Below, piece by piece: positions 37,301 to 49,038 of a DNA stretch of 64,000 nucleotides. The notes beneath the pieces were generated by a model. That model was not told the origin of the DNA. It made no database searches and was given only the letters and a program-made list of their open reading frames with translations. Source of the stretch: Pseudocercospora fijiensis CIRAD86 (lineage: Eukaryota > Ascomycota > Dothideomycetes > Mycosphaerellales > Mycosphaerellaceae); the NCBI RefSeq assembly GCF_000340215.1, contig NW_006921536.1, positions 2,829,016 through 2,893,015 on the forward strand, written 5' to 3'. Each line of letters begins with the position of its first letter. Positions within the stretch are counted from its first letter, which is position 1. A program made the translations under genes and the position numbers.

Positions 37301-40300
37301 TCTTTACTCGTAGCTAGACCGAGGCCGCTAACGTACTAACCTAAAAGGGTCGTAGAGGGGAAGCCTAAGAAAGTCTTCTTCGGACTAATGCTAATCCTTA
37401 CGGCGTCTAATCTCTAGAAGACCGCTTCTAGATAATCGAGATACTTAGGCAACGTCTTCGAAAATACTACGATATCGTCGATATAAGCTCGCGCAAAGCT
37501 GCGACAGTCGCGAAGGATCTAATCTAGCTTCCGCTATACGAATTAGATACTATTCGAATATCCTATAATAGCGACCTTATACTATTCCTAGCTACGATAA
37601 GTATTAATCGTTAATTTGTAACGATCCTCCGGCTTTACGCCCTATTAGTAGAAGAAGGTTAGACAGTCTATAGTGCTAATATACTAGCACCCTACTAATT
37701 ATGCAAAAAGATCCGCCTAGAGCGGTATCTAATAGCTGTCGGGGATCGTTACCTTATTTAAGGCGCAGATGTCGACTACTGCCCGCGGCTTATTAATTAT
37801 ACTACCTTTACCGTTAGCAACGCGCTTCTATACGACAAACACTAGAAAGCCGAAGGGCGTAGGCTTGGTTATATACTACATCTTCCTCTAGCGGTGCAGG
37901 TCGTTATATATCTTATCTACTACTTTACGATCCCTCTTACCTAGGTTAATTATATAGGGGGGCGGCAACAGATCTAGGTAATTTAGCACGGTTAGGATAG
38001 GTATGTAATCGTGCTCGGGAATATTAACGACCGTCTAGCGATTAGTAAAGAGCTCCGGGTACCGCTCGACTGCTATAGCAATTTAGTCTGCTTAGTTATC
38101 GTTACCGTAAATCGTTATGTCTAACGCGTGCTAGTATTCCCGCTATGTATTTAGTATATCCCGCGTAGCCGTAAAAGCGTTAGGACTTAATCCTGCTAGT
38201 CCGTAGTCGGCTACGTCGATATAGTAGGCCCTAGTAATAGTCCTATTACTTAACGAACCGAGCAGCTATCCGGCTCGAATCGTTACTAGAGTCGTCGCAT
38301 CGTTACGAATATACGCATAAGAAAAATTAGCGTCTACGATCTAATTATACGCCGTTACTAACGGCGGAGCTTGTAACGACAATCCCTATATATTGCTAGT
38401 TAGCTAGACTAAGAAACCGGCGTTAAGAATAAAATCCCGGCCCTTAGGGAGGTCGCCGCTATACTTAACTAGAGCGAGGGCGACTGTACGCGGTGCTAAT
38501 GTTACGTCCTCCGCTAGCCTTACGGGGCGCTAAACCGACTTCCCTTTCTTACGCTTAATAGCTACTTTAAAGCGGGCGTTGTCCTAACTAGCTACGGTAA
38601 CCGTCTATACGGGAATATCGATCCTTATTCCCTCTAGGGCAATCGTATCTATACCGACTAGGATTTTTGCCTTTAGTTTAGGAACTAGATAAACCTCGCG
38701 AGTTATTCGTACTAGGGAGACTATACCGTCCGTCTTCGCTACTAGGACAAATATGTCTAATACGACGTATTCCCCGGAGCGATACGCGCCGGTAATACCG
38801 CCGATTTCGATCGGTTTGCGTAGCTTACGTACCTCTACGTCCGGGCAATAGCTTAAAACGAAGTCCTTTTCCGCAATAGTAAGCGTATAGCTAGTATCTA
38901 GGCAGACCTATATAGATACACCGGATAGTAACAACCGAAGAGGGAAAGTTATATATTGCTAATTCCGGAATGCGTAACCTTGCTAAGCTAACGGAGGCGC
39001 CTTCGACTAAATTACTTCTAGGTTTGCTAATACGCGTTCGATAATAGTAGAAGGCGTCGTCGCCCCTATATACTCCTTACGAATATACTAGTATAGAAGG
39101 TTGCCTAACTTAAATCGCCGCCTATAGACCTTGTAAGCGTACTTCGTAGAGGCAAATAGTTAGATCGCCGCTAGTAGGGACGCTTTAGCCTATAGCACCG
39201 AGTTTAACGCTAATAGCGAGCGATCGCCTACGCCCGCAAAGTAAGCTCCTAAGCCCGGATTAGAGTCGTATAGGTCGGTAAAGTAGTCGGCGTCTTCTCC
39301 GGCGTTACTAAAATAGCTATAATTATCCGCGTCGGTTCTCCTATTATCCTCCTAACTATCCTCCTAATAGCCGTCGTCGGCTTAGTTAGCATTATTTATA
39401 GTATCGCCTACTCTCTTACTATTATCGGCAAAGTTAGCCTACTTACGAGCTCGATTATTACGCTTTCTATTCTACCGATTAAATAGGCGCGAATCGACTC
39501 GCTTTAGGTCTTTCGGGAGGAAGGTAGGGCTACTACCCTTCGACGGTTCTTTACTATTTCCTACTAGCGGCAGGCGATTCTACTAAGGGGCATTAGGTAG
39601 GCGATTCTACTAATAGGCGTTAGTAAGGCGTAGCGGGTTCGGTCGGTCGACATCGCAGTTCTAGTAGTTAGGGGACGCTCTTACTAGAGCGAAGCTCGCT
39701 AGGGTATAAGAGGCGTTCCCTTCGTATCGGTTCTACTAGGCAGCCTTACTAGCGCGGCTAATATTCCTAGTCGTAGCGTCTAGGCGACGATTAGACGAGG
39801 ACGAAAGCATATATTCCTAGATTAATACCTACTTCTCGTAGTACGTAACCTACTTATTAACCTTTGTACGACGATTTAGCTCGTCTATATTTAATTAGAG
39901 GCGCGGATCCATTCGACGATAAGCTTCTAAGAGCCGGTTCGATTTCCGTATACCGGTATCCTTAGTAAGTCGCACCGTCTTAATAATAAAGTCCGTTACT
40001 AAACGCCCTAAAGCGATATCCTACTAGTCGTAGCGTTACTTATCGAGGAGATCTATCGCCTTTATCGAAGGGACCTTCTATTTCTTGCTAAGACAACGTT
40101 CCTAGCGTTTTAGACTGTATCCGCCGCGGAGCTTTGCTCGGTTGCGGCTAGAAAGGTAACTATAATACTAACTAAGCGCTACCCCTTAAAAGCAAAGAGA
40201 GAGGTTAAGACGAACCGTCTCTCGCCCTATAATATAAGCATAATCCTTAGCCGCTTCGATAAAAGCATATACCGAATAGTATATTATCTTATTCCCGACT

Positions 40301-41621
40301 AAAGCGTAGTCTCCCTCGCCGTAATCCGTAACGCTAAGTAGAGGATCGAAGAACCTAAGATACGCTAGATCGAACCGTAGCCGCTAGGGGCGGGCGTAGT
40401 ACCCCTAGATATAACTCGCTTTAGAAACTAGCGATTCCGCGACGTAGTCCCGATAATACTAACGGTATCTACGATAGCGGGCGTGTCTATAATAACTAGC
40501 ATCTAAGGAACTATCGTTATCCGACGAGGATTAATCGGAGTCGTCCGAATCCTTACTATCTAATAAGGATCTATTCTTACTCGGGTTATCCCTATACCGA
40601 CGGTGCCTCCGGCGTTGCTTCTTACCTTCCCGTAGTAGACTCTATAAGTCTAATAGCGGAAAGGGCAAAGGCTAACCCTACGTCGGCTTATAAGAGGAAA
40701 TACCTAGATCGAAGTTACTAGGTAGCGGTAGTAGGGGATCGTTAGGAGGATTACCGGGTAGATTGCTAGGAGGATTACTAGGTAGATTGCTAGGCGGATC
40801 GCCTAGCGTAAACCTGCCCCGACGTAAGCGGCTATACCTACGGGCATTTATATATACGTCTACCCTCTACTAGTAATCGTATTAACCCGGGTTCGGCTAG
40901 GGCGGACTTAGCTTACGCGTAGCCGATAGCGGTAAAATCGCCTATTCTATTAGAAAGTCTAATACGACTTCGTTAAGATAGACTCCTCTCCGTCTAGCTA
41001 ATTCGCGAAGATAATTACGATACTAACGGTTCTATTATACGGCGATATTCGCCCTATCGATCTCCTCGGTTGTCTACGAGGCATCTACCGGGATACGATA
41101 TTAGAAACGACTACGCGGCTCGTTAGCCTACGGGTCGGCGAGGCCGTCGTTTATTAGAGGCAATTAGCCGCGACCGATGTCCTAGAACGGCGACGTCGAC
41201 AGATCGGAAGGCCCGGTTAACGGTTCCTTAGGGGAAGTCTTAGGTAGAGGCCCCCCTAGCTTCTAAGGATTCTCGTCCGCCGGGTATCGTAGCTTAAGTA
41301 GCCTCCGTAAGAAAACCGATTTAAGCGAGCTATTAGGCGAACCGGGACGCTATTCCGGCGGCACGGTTGTTTCTACCGTAGTAATAGGCGAAACCGTAGG
41401 CCGCGGTAGGACTTAAGGCGGTCGGGCTAGTAGGCGCTACTCTGCTATAGGTAGTAGATAGATCTCCGGGTAGAATTGACGGTAATAGCGTAAATCGCGC
41501 ACCGTTAGGAGCGCGGCTTTAAGCTCCTTAACCGATTTAGTTAGGATTCCTTTATCTACTACCTACTATCCTAGGAAGTTGTAACCGTTAAGGGCGTCTA
41601 GGTAGAGTTCCTCGATTTTAG
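34300..41621 (-). pseudogene. gag-pol of element E (gag C part, protease, RT, RNase H, integrase, chromodomain)
   Basis: Minus strand. A large gag runs from the F insertion at 41,621 to about 39,000 with Pro/Asn-rich repeats near 40,740-40,800 and a Ser/Asp-rich linker. Protease near 38,890 reads CLDTSYTLT (Gly of DTG changed to Ser). The reverse transcriptase has VVDICALNKVTIPDSYQIP, STIDCLTFFYQQ and AYIDDIVVFS at 37,474-37,485. RNase H opens with the 60-residue stretch at 36,865-37,047 (FDPNRRLYANIDSSKEF). Integrase about 35,000-36,300: TIDLVTALP, AYYPQTNSQSERTNQ, PNEVATG. The chromodomain at about 34,840-34,985 reads YEIERFLGRR and QYLVK. Chromodomain integrases steer insertion to heterochromatin. 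Dead through many RIP-type stops. Confidence 0.9.
41617..41621. other. Target-site duplication of element F (left)
   Basis: TTTAG directly left of the F LTR, matching TTTAG at 52,813-52,817 directly right of the other LTR. 5 bp is the usual length for Ty3/gypsy integrases. Confidence 0.9.
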
Positions 41622-41818
41622 TATAAGAAGGGTATATTAGTAGGTAGATAGGGTAGTAGTAGGTATAGGTAGTATTCGATAAGGAGCTAGGAGGAGAGGG
41701 AGGAAGGCAGGCAAGTTAGCCTACTACTAAGCGCTAAGCCCTGCCTAAGGCATCGAGACCCTAGCTTTACTCGAGCCCGGTTATATACTAATTACGTATA
41801 ACCTCTTTAGTCCTAACA
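41622..41818 (-). repeat. LTR of element F (3' LTR)
   Basis: 197 bp, starts TATAAGAAGGGTATATTAG and ends CCTCTTTAGTCCTAACA. Direct repeat of 52,616-52,812 and, more diverged, 59,808-60,004. The start TA is probably a RIP-changed TG; the CA end is kept. Confidence 0.94.
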
Positions 41819-43100
41819 TACGCTTCCCTTCTAAAGGCCGCGCCCTCGTAGCCGGTCCTTGTTCTAATCTCAATCTCTGTTACCGCTAACTTAGTAGGTC
41901 TAATAAGCTGCTTAGTCCGCGCTAAATTAAACGCATAACTACCGATTATGTAACTATGTCAAACCTTACCTCTAAACAACACAATGTATAACTCTAACTA
42001 CGCTATCTCTATATATAATAAACTATAAGGTAATATGTATCTATAAGAATTAAGGACCTTCGACTAATTATAATACGAGCGCGTCTTTCCTACTGCAATA
42101 GGTGGACGTACGAGGTATTGCAGCCCTGCCTCCGTTCTAAGTAATGTCGTACCGAGTTCTTTGCGTCTACTCTAAAAGACCTAGTAATGTCCGCTTCCGA
42201 GGGTTTGTCCGCTTCCGAGGGTTATTGTTCTCGTTATTACGAGGACTATTATTTACTATCGTAGTTTCACTAGCCCTAATTAGTTAGGTTTAGCAGCCTT
42301 TAAGTGTTAACTAATTATATCTTTTTAAAAAACACAGCTCGTCTAGTTTCTATAGGTAAAGGCTATTATAAGTGTAGTAGTAGAGGTTCGCCTCGCTTAA
42401 AGGGTTAGATAGATCGAGGAGTAACCTATTGTCCGCAAGATCGACCCTAGCTAGCTTAGCTCTATAGTTTTGCCCTTAGTTAGTCTATTAGTCGCTCAAT
42501 CTTTTAACTTAGTTAAAGTTTTAATATAGCCTTAAAGTTTTGATCAAACCTTTAATAGGCTTAAAGCCTTGATTAAAGTTTTGATTAAGGTGCCTTAGGC
42601 TCGTAGTATAGGTAAGGTTGTGTCTATAGGCGCAGCGACAATAGCAAGTAATATTAATAGTAGTAGCGCTAGTCGTCTTAGCGCTAGCTTTACCTTCTTT
42701 AACTAACAATAACTCGGTAATACCGTTACTAATATAGCGGTATCCTTTCTTTCTTAAATAGTAATATACCCCGCAATACTGCTACTAATATAGCCGCGCC
42801 GGCCGCGCCGTCCTTCGCTAGCTCGTAGCGCGACGCTATTATCTTTATTACCGTTATTCGTACGCGCGCGCGCGCATCGCCCTTGTCGATCGCTTAGGCC
42901 TTAGGGCCTCGATAGAATAAAGGAACAAGAGGGGGGTCTAAGAGAAGGGTCTTACAGGGTGCGCTAGTAAGGTGCGCTAGTAAAGAGGTAGATTCTATAG
43001 TAGTATAGTCTTATTGTCCTTTGTTGCTAATAATTGCTTACTTCTAATTAGTTAGCTAATAGCACCCCGGGGGTAGTATTGTTCCTAGGCGACATTATAG
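41819..43100. other. 3' region of element F
   Basis: About 1.25 kb between the 3' LTR and the end of pol. No convincing protein. Contents: an 18-bp direct duplication (TGTCCGCTTCCGAGGGTT) at 42,189-42,224; a CG-rich block at 42,790-42,880 with a CG dinucleotide run; one palindrome copy at 43,066-43,088. A 62-codon minus frame at 42,521-42,709 has no recognisable features. CA and TG are somewhat more frequent here than in neighbouring coding parts. Confidence 0.5.
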
Positions 43101-46100
43101 GCCCTTAGCCTTCTTCTTGTTCTTTACACTAGTCTAATACTCATCTAACAACTTAGTTATGTCCTCGAAGGAACCTTTAGCTTCCTACGAGTCCTATTTA
43201 GGTAGATAGCCTTGCTATCTTAGCAGGTACTCCTTCTTGCCTCGCCTAGTCCGGTGCTATAAGATACGTTCTATAGACTATAGCTCTTTGCTATTAGCTA
43301 AGATTTCTTCTAACTTAGTAGGCGCTTTATCGCCTTCGCGCTAGTAGTATAGTTTAAGGAGGGATACATAGAAGGTGTTATAGATAGTGTAATAGGGTAG
43401 AAGCTATAACTAATAGGCCTATACGGAAGAGCCCTTAACTTCTCAAATGCGGAATAGGCTAATGTATCTTAGTGCGAGCTTGGGCCTTGTTTTGCTATTA
43501 GGTAATAGGTGTTTACGGATATAGAGGTTCTTCGTGCTTAGCATAACTATATCGCCTTGCTTAAAGGTTATTAGCGTGTAGTGTTTGTTATAGTAGGCCT
43601 TCTAGTAGGCCTAGGCCTTTGCTAGTTTGTTAGCTATCTTAGCGTGAATTTCTCGCATCTTTTGAACCCTCTTAATAGCTGCTAGTGTCTCTAGTACTTA
43701 ACGCGCTTTCCTTTCCTTGCGCTCGGCCTCGAGCGATAGTAGGTCTTATAGCATAGCAGCATTCTAGCCTATTATAGCTATATATAGTAACACCCTAGTC
43801 GATAAGTAGACACTGTTATTGTATACGAATTTAGCTAGTTATAGGAGGTTGACCTAGTCGTTAGGGTTCTCGTTAATGTAACTGCGTAGGTACTACTATA
43901 GGGTAGTATTCTGCCTCTCTATTTGACCGTTAGTCTGCGGATAAAAGGCTATTAATAGCCGATACTTTAGTCTTAGCTGCAAGCAAATCTCGCTCTAATA
44001 GTAAGATGTTAGTATCGATCTACGATCGGATACGATCCCCTTAGGGGTTCCCTAATAGGTATAGAAGATATTAGTCTATAGCGCCTCTACTATATTAATA
44101 GCAGTCTAATCCTTACGTACCGGGATGTATCGGGCGCCTTTAGTAAATCGATCTACTACAACAAGGATAGTATTATATATATCCTTGCTACCCCTACGCT
44201 TAGTAGGAGGAAGGCCTATAATGAAATCTATTGTAAGTTCTGCGAATAGCTTCCTAGGAATAGGAAGTGAAGACAACTCGCTAAATAGCAAGTGCTTCGG
44301 TGCTTTAACTCGCTAGCATACTATATAGGTCTGTATATACTCCTTTATATGCCGCTTACTATTTAGCTAGTAGTATATACGCGATAGTAACTCGTGCGAC
44401 CTCTCTATACTATAGTAACTAGCGAGCTTACTATTATAGTGCCTCTTTAAAAGCTCTTATCTAATAGATTGTTTAGCGGGGACATAGTATCTGCCCTTAA
44501 ACTTTAAGTAACCTTTGTCGTCGATCGACTAGTTGTTACTCTTACTAGATCGAGTCGTTCGCCTACTTACAAGCCTATTAATACGCTCGATAGCAAAGGC
44601 GTCCCTCTGCTAAGCACGTAACAGCTCATCTATAAACGATTAACTATCCCTATTTGCAAGGTTATTTAATAGCACCCTCGCTATTAAACGAGGTACGCAT
44701 TGTATACATCTAATAGTACTAGTAGCCGGAACTACTATAACCTCTTCTATAGTACTATCGCTATATAGACTATTACTATAAATAGCAATGTCCTTAATCG
44801 AGTTATTATAGCTCGAGCGATCTACGTCCTTTCTTTTAACGTGCACTAGAAGAACGACAACTCCGCTTTAGTATTTGTTGCCGCCGCGGGGTCCGGAGGT
44901 CCGCTTATCCTACGTTTGCTTATTAATAATACGGGCTATAGTAATCTTATACTATAGGGTTGGAAACAATAAATTAATGGATTGCTAAGTCCCGCTATCG
45001 TAATTAGGTCGCCTCGATAGGCTATCGGCAGGGTTACTTACGCCTAGCCGATATAATATATTAAAATCAAACCTAGCGAGGTAGACGGCCTATCTAGCCT
45101 GTCGACCTATAACCCTAGTAACCTTCGTAATTCTATAGAGGTTGTTATAGTCTATATAGACCTAAATAGTGTACTGTGCACTATCGAGATAGTAGCGCTA
45201 GTGCTTAAAGGCCTCGATAATAGCTAGGAGCTCTTGCTCGTAGGTCTCGTAGCGACGTTCTATATCGATTATCTTCTGTAAAAAGAAGGCGATTAGGTAC
45301 TAGTAATTGTTATTAGCCTGTTGTGACATAATAGCTAATATAGCGAACTAGGAAGCGTCAGTCTTAATACGGATCTGTTTGCTTAGCACGAAATAGTGCA
45401 ATAAGGGGACATTAGTAAAGCGTTGCTTTAGGCCGTTAAAAGCGGCTTATGCTCTATTAGTCTATTTAAACTCTCTAGTTAGGTTGGCCTTAGTTTTGGT
45501 AAGCTTAGTTAGTAGCATTATGTGCCTCGAATAGCCCTTAATAAATCGGCGATAGAAGTTAGCAAAACCGAGGAACGACTACAGCTCCTTAATTAAAGTA
45601 GGAATAGGCTATTTAGTAATAGTTTTAATCCGATTAGGATTAGCCTTAATACCCTTAGTTAATACGAGGAAGCCGAGGAATAACACCTCTTTAGTAGCAA
45701 AGGTGCATTTAGAAGGCTTGCAATATAAGCTATAGGCCCTTAGGCGATCGAGGACCTTGCGTACTACAGCCTAGTATTCCGCAATGTTAGGAGAGTAGGT
45801 ATAAACTAGGATATTATCTAGGTAAACTACATAGAGATGATCTAATAGGCCTAATAGGGCCCGATTAATGTAGGACTAGAATGTTATAGGGGCGTTTGCT
45901 AGCCTAAATAGCATAACTAAATACTCGAAATAGCTATAGCGGGTACGGAAGGCTGTCTTCTATTTATCGCCCTTGCGAATATAGATACGGTAATAGGCGT
46001 CCTTAATATCTAATATAGTATAGTAGTAGGTACTAGAAAGGCGATCGAGGGTCTTATTAATAAGAGGAAGTAGACAACGATCTTTGATAGTAATAGTATT

Positions 46101-46980
46101 AAGCCTACGATAATCGATATAGAGGCGCAGGCTACTATCCTTCTTTAGTACGAATAGGATAGGTGCACCGGCAGGGCTATTACTATACCGAATACGACTA
46201 TTGGCTAGGTTTTCCTCTAGGTACTTACGCAACATAGTAAGCTCTCGCTTACTAAGGTTGTAGAGGGGGCTAAAAGGGACCTCCTTGCCCTCTATAATAT
46301 TAATCTTATAATCCGTCTCCTTAAACATAGGCAATGTCGATGCTAGGTAGTATTTAAACACATTAATATAGGTCTCTCGAATAGGCTCTAGTATACGAGC
46401 AAGCTAATTAGGATTATTAGGGGGCACAGGTTCATCGTTATTACTACTAAGCAAGTCGGCAGTCGGATTAGCTAAGGCAGGTATTAGGTTGCTAATAAAC
46501 AGGACCCTAATATCGTTAGGGCACTCGCTAATATTAATGTGTTTAATGTCCTCTTTCCTAGCGATTCCGAATCGCTATTATTAACTGCCTAAGTCTATAA
46601 CTGTAGTATAGTACTTAAGAATAGGGTTGCCGATAACAATGTCGGATAGGAGGCTGTCTATGTCTACCGCGTAGGCAGTGAAATTCAGTAGGCGTTTATT
46701 TCCGAGGTCGTCCTTTAGAACTATTAGAACATAGTAGGCCCTATAGGTTAAGTGCCGAGCGTTATTAAACTAAGCAAGGGTTGGTAGGTTAGTCTTCGGC
46801 AGTTATCGAAGGTCTAATTGCTTAGCTAGGCGATAGCTAATAAGGGCGCTAACTGAATTTCCGGGGTCTAGTATAACCTTTGCCTTATAGTTAGTATCGC
46901 GCCTAGATATAAGACAGGTACGTATAATAGCTAGCACAATGTCGATAGTCTTACGCCGCACAAGGCTAACAGTTAGTGCG
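43100..46980 (-). pseudogene. pol of element F (protease, RT, RNase H, integrase, chromodomain)
   Basis: Minus strand. A protease-like ILDPGNSVSALIS lies near 46,870. A 133-residue stop-free part of reverse transcriptase is at 45,960-46,361 (PAGAPILFV, SLRLYIDYRRLN, YYTILDIKDAYYRI). The catalytic box at 45,813-45,824 reads YLDN instead of YLDD, a GAT to AAT change explained by TpG to TpA, so the enzyme would be inactive even without stops. The integrase core start is open at 44,106-44,291 (AELTIDFIIGLPPTKRRG, then ILVVVDRFTKGARYIP). The chromodomain lies near 43,130-43,290 (ERILHHRTRRGKKEYLLR). A typical chromovirus pol; closer in wording to widespread fungal/plant chromoviruses than A, C or E. 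Confidence 0.9.
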
Positions 46981-47293
46981 GCGCTTATTCTTTTTTCGAA
47001 GGTTGGCCTATAGGGGTAGCGTTAGCCGCTAAGAGGTGCTTTCGGTGTTTAGCGGAAGCACGGTTAATTCGGGCCTAGTCCTTAGGTTTGTCGCATTAGC
47101 CTAGTAGGTAGCTAGTGCTGTTATAATTAAAGCACTTCAATCCGGTTAGTAGACTGCCGTAGCTGTTGTTGCTGTTGTTAGCCGAGCGGTTAGTATTATA
47201 GGGATACGAGCCCCTTCTACGGCCCCTATCGCGGCCTCCTCTATATAGCCGGCGGCCGCGGCCTCTTCTACGGTTATTGTTACTATTCCTATT
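46980..47293 (-). pseudogene. gag C-terminal part of element F with zinc knuckle
   Basis: Minus strand, between the protease and transposon G. A CCHC knuckle lies near 47,095-47,140: KCFNYNSTSYLLG then a stop and CDK. The second Cys and the His both read Tyr, as TGT to TAT and CAC to TAC changes would give, so the original spacing C-x2-C-x4-H-x4-C is intact. It continues Arg/Gly-rich towards G. The other half of gag resumes at 51,285. F2 shows the uninterrupted version. Confidence 0.82.
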
Positions 47294-47314
47294 CTAGCGT
47301 TTTAGCACCTAAAC
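47294..47314. repeat. Left terminal inverted repeat of G
   Basis: CTAGCGTTTTAGCAcCTaAAC; inverted match to 51,264-51,284. Fourteen terminal bases are perfect, then two mismatches in the next seven. Confidence 0.88.
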
Positions 47315-47519
47315 CTTCCTATATAGTTTTAAGTTCCCTATCGTCTCTTTCTAGTTAGATACGGCTATCGCCGGAAGCATATAAAATTAGGTGCAGCGAG
47401 GGACACCTAGATCGTATAGTCGGAAGGAAGTTAGGCCGCCTTAGCAATATCTAAAGACCTGCAATTAGTACGTAAACTAGCATAGTGTAGGTAAATGTAT
47501 AAGCATAGATTATTACTTT

Positions 47520-48720
47520 AGCATTAAATGAAGGCCTCTTTCTTGCTGTTTTATTAAAGGGCGTCTTAGAGGCGTAGAAGACGACTTCTGTATACGGCCT
47601 TAGACCTCGAAGGCTATAGATACGACCTCCTACACTATATTATATAGCGCTACACGAGAAGGCGTAAAACTCGTATACCCTTCAGGTCTACGCACTTCTA
47701 ATAGTACTTAGACTAGATAGACGATAAGGTTTGCCGCCGCAATACACGCTTTACTCGAGCATAGCTTATCGAGTTGTCTAAGCTATTACTAGGTATAGAA
47801 ACATTGCGTTTCTGCCCTTTAAGGTGTAAAGCAGAGCCGTAGCAAGCGCTATATATAGTCTGTTAAAGAATAGCCTATCCGGACAGGTAGTACTACTAAG
47901 TAAGGCTCTTCGGTCGCAGTGTCTCGTAGTACTCGGTTGTCTTTAATAGAACGATCGAATTGCTGCATTCAACCTAGTCCGATTTAGTCGATTAGTAGCT
48001 AGGTCTTAACTACAACAGGTTGTAGTACTATGCCGAGTATATTACTATAGAGTCTTCATTCGGAGACAATAAGATATAGGGCTTCGTTAATAGCGTATTC
48101 TAGGCGATATCTATGCCTAAGAACGACTAGTAGCAGAAGATAACATACTCGTCTTATTATAAAGCTAATAGCTTTAAATACTAAGGTGTGGCCACTCCGG
48201 ATAGACTGTTGCCGTCGATGTTAAGGCCATTCCTTAGACTAGCGAACGACTAGAATATATATAGATAGACATATATTCTAGCGAAGATCCGAGCAATATT
48301 TGACCTACTAGGCTATCTAGAGCTCCGCCGGCCGGCTATCTTCGTTGCTAGTAACAACGCTTATTCAAACCTCTATAGCTGTATATCTCTATTCGCTAAT
48401 TACTATAGTTAGCGTTAGATTACTAAGGATAGGCGTATAGCAAATACTCGACTTGCTAGCGTTCGAATTCTCGTCGAATAGGGCTTCGGCAAACTCGAGA
48501 ATTATTAGGGATTGAATTGGTTTAAGGGCTCGATATAGGTCGGTATATAGCCGGTCGTACTATATTAGAGGGTGTTAGTATTATTGCACAACTGTATAGT
48601 GTGTTTAAGGCAACAAGCTTATAGAATTAGTCGAAGAAATCCGGATATTATAGGATAGCGATTTAACTGTATAGCACTAATAATCCGGCATTACCTTAGG
48701 CTTTATCCGCTAGTCGAGTA
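47520..48720 (+). pseudogene. PIF/Harbinger-like DDE transposase
   Basis: Plus-strand frame, approximate limits. Conserved block near 48,075-48,250: GFVNSVF, then QKITYSSYYKANSFKY, GVATPDRLLPSM and RLAND, matching the GFVDGT...Y....K....Q.V.TPDG pattern of DDE_Tnp_4 transposases. The first catalytic Asp and following Gly read Asn and Ser, both explained by TpG to TpA. Next comes SNNAYSNLYSCISLFANYY (the GDxAY block, Asp to Asn) near 48,350-48,410. The last block RLASVRILVE then GFGKLENY is near 48,450-48,510, where a Glu of the DDE triad is expected. Interrupted by TAG/TAA codons at Gln/Trp positions. Start and stop not resolved. Confidence 0.78.
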
Positions 48721-49038
48721 ACGGATAGATTTTCGCGTTCAAGGTCGCAAACGATAGGCAAAGGCAGTCGGCAAAGAGTATACTATAACCGGTAATGCGT
48801 AGGTAGTTGTCCTAATGTTAATATAATAGTAAAGAAGTTATTACATCCTAGAAATTACGATAACTTCTAAAGCCGGCTAGCGGCTACAACCGACGCTAAG
48901 GTTACGATTCTCGGTTACATTGCTAAAGGGGAAGGCCGTTTAATTATAATCGGTTAGCTCCTAGTAAATATAGCGACAACCTCGATGCTTAGCGAAACCT
49001 AATCTCTTCTATAATATATATCCGAATGTCGAAATCTA

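Noticed and set aside
42790..42880. CpG-rich block as promoter island or Z-DNA element
   Set aside because: High CG content is simply what remains after CpA-specific mutation of a GC-rich stretch; no other support.
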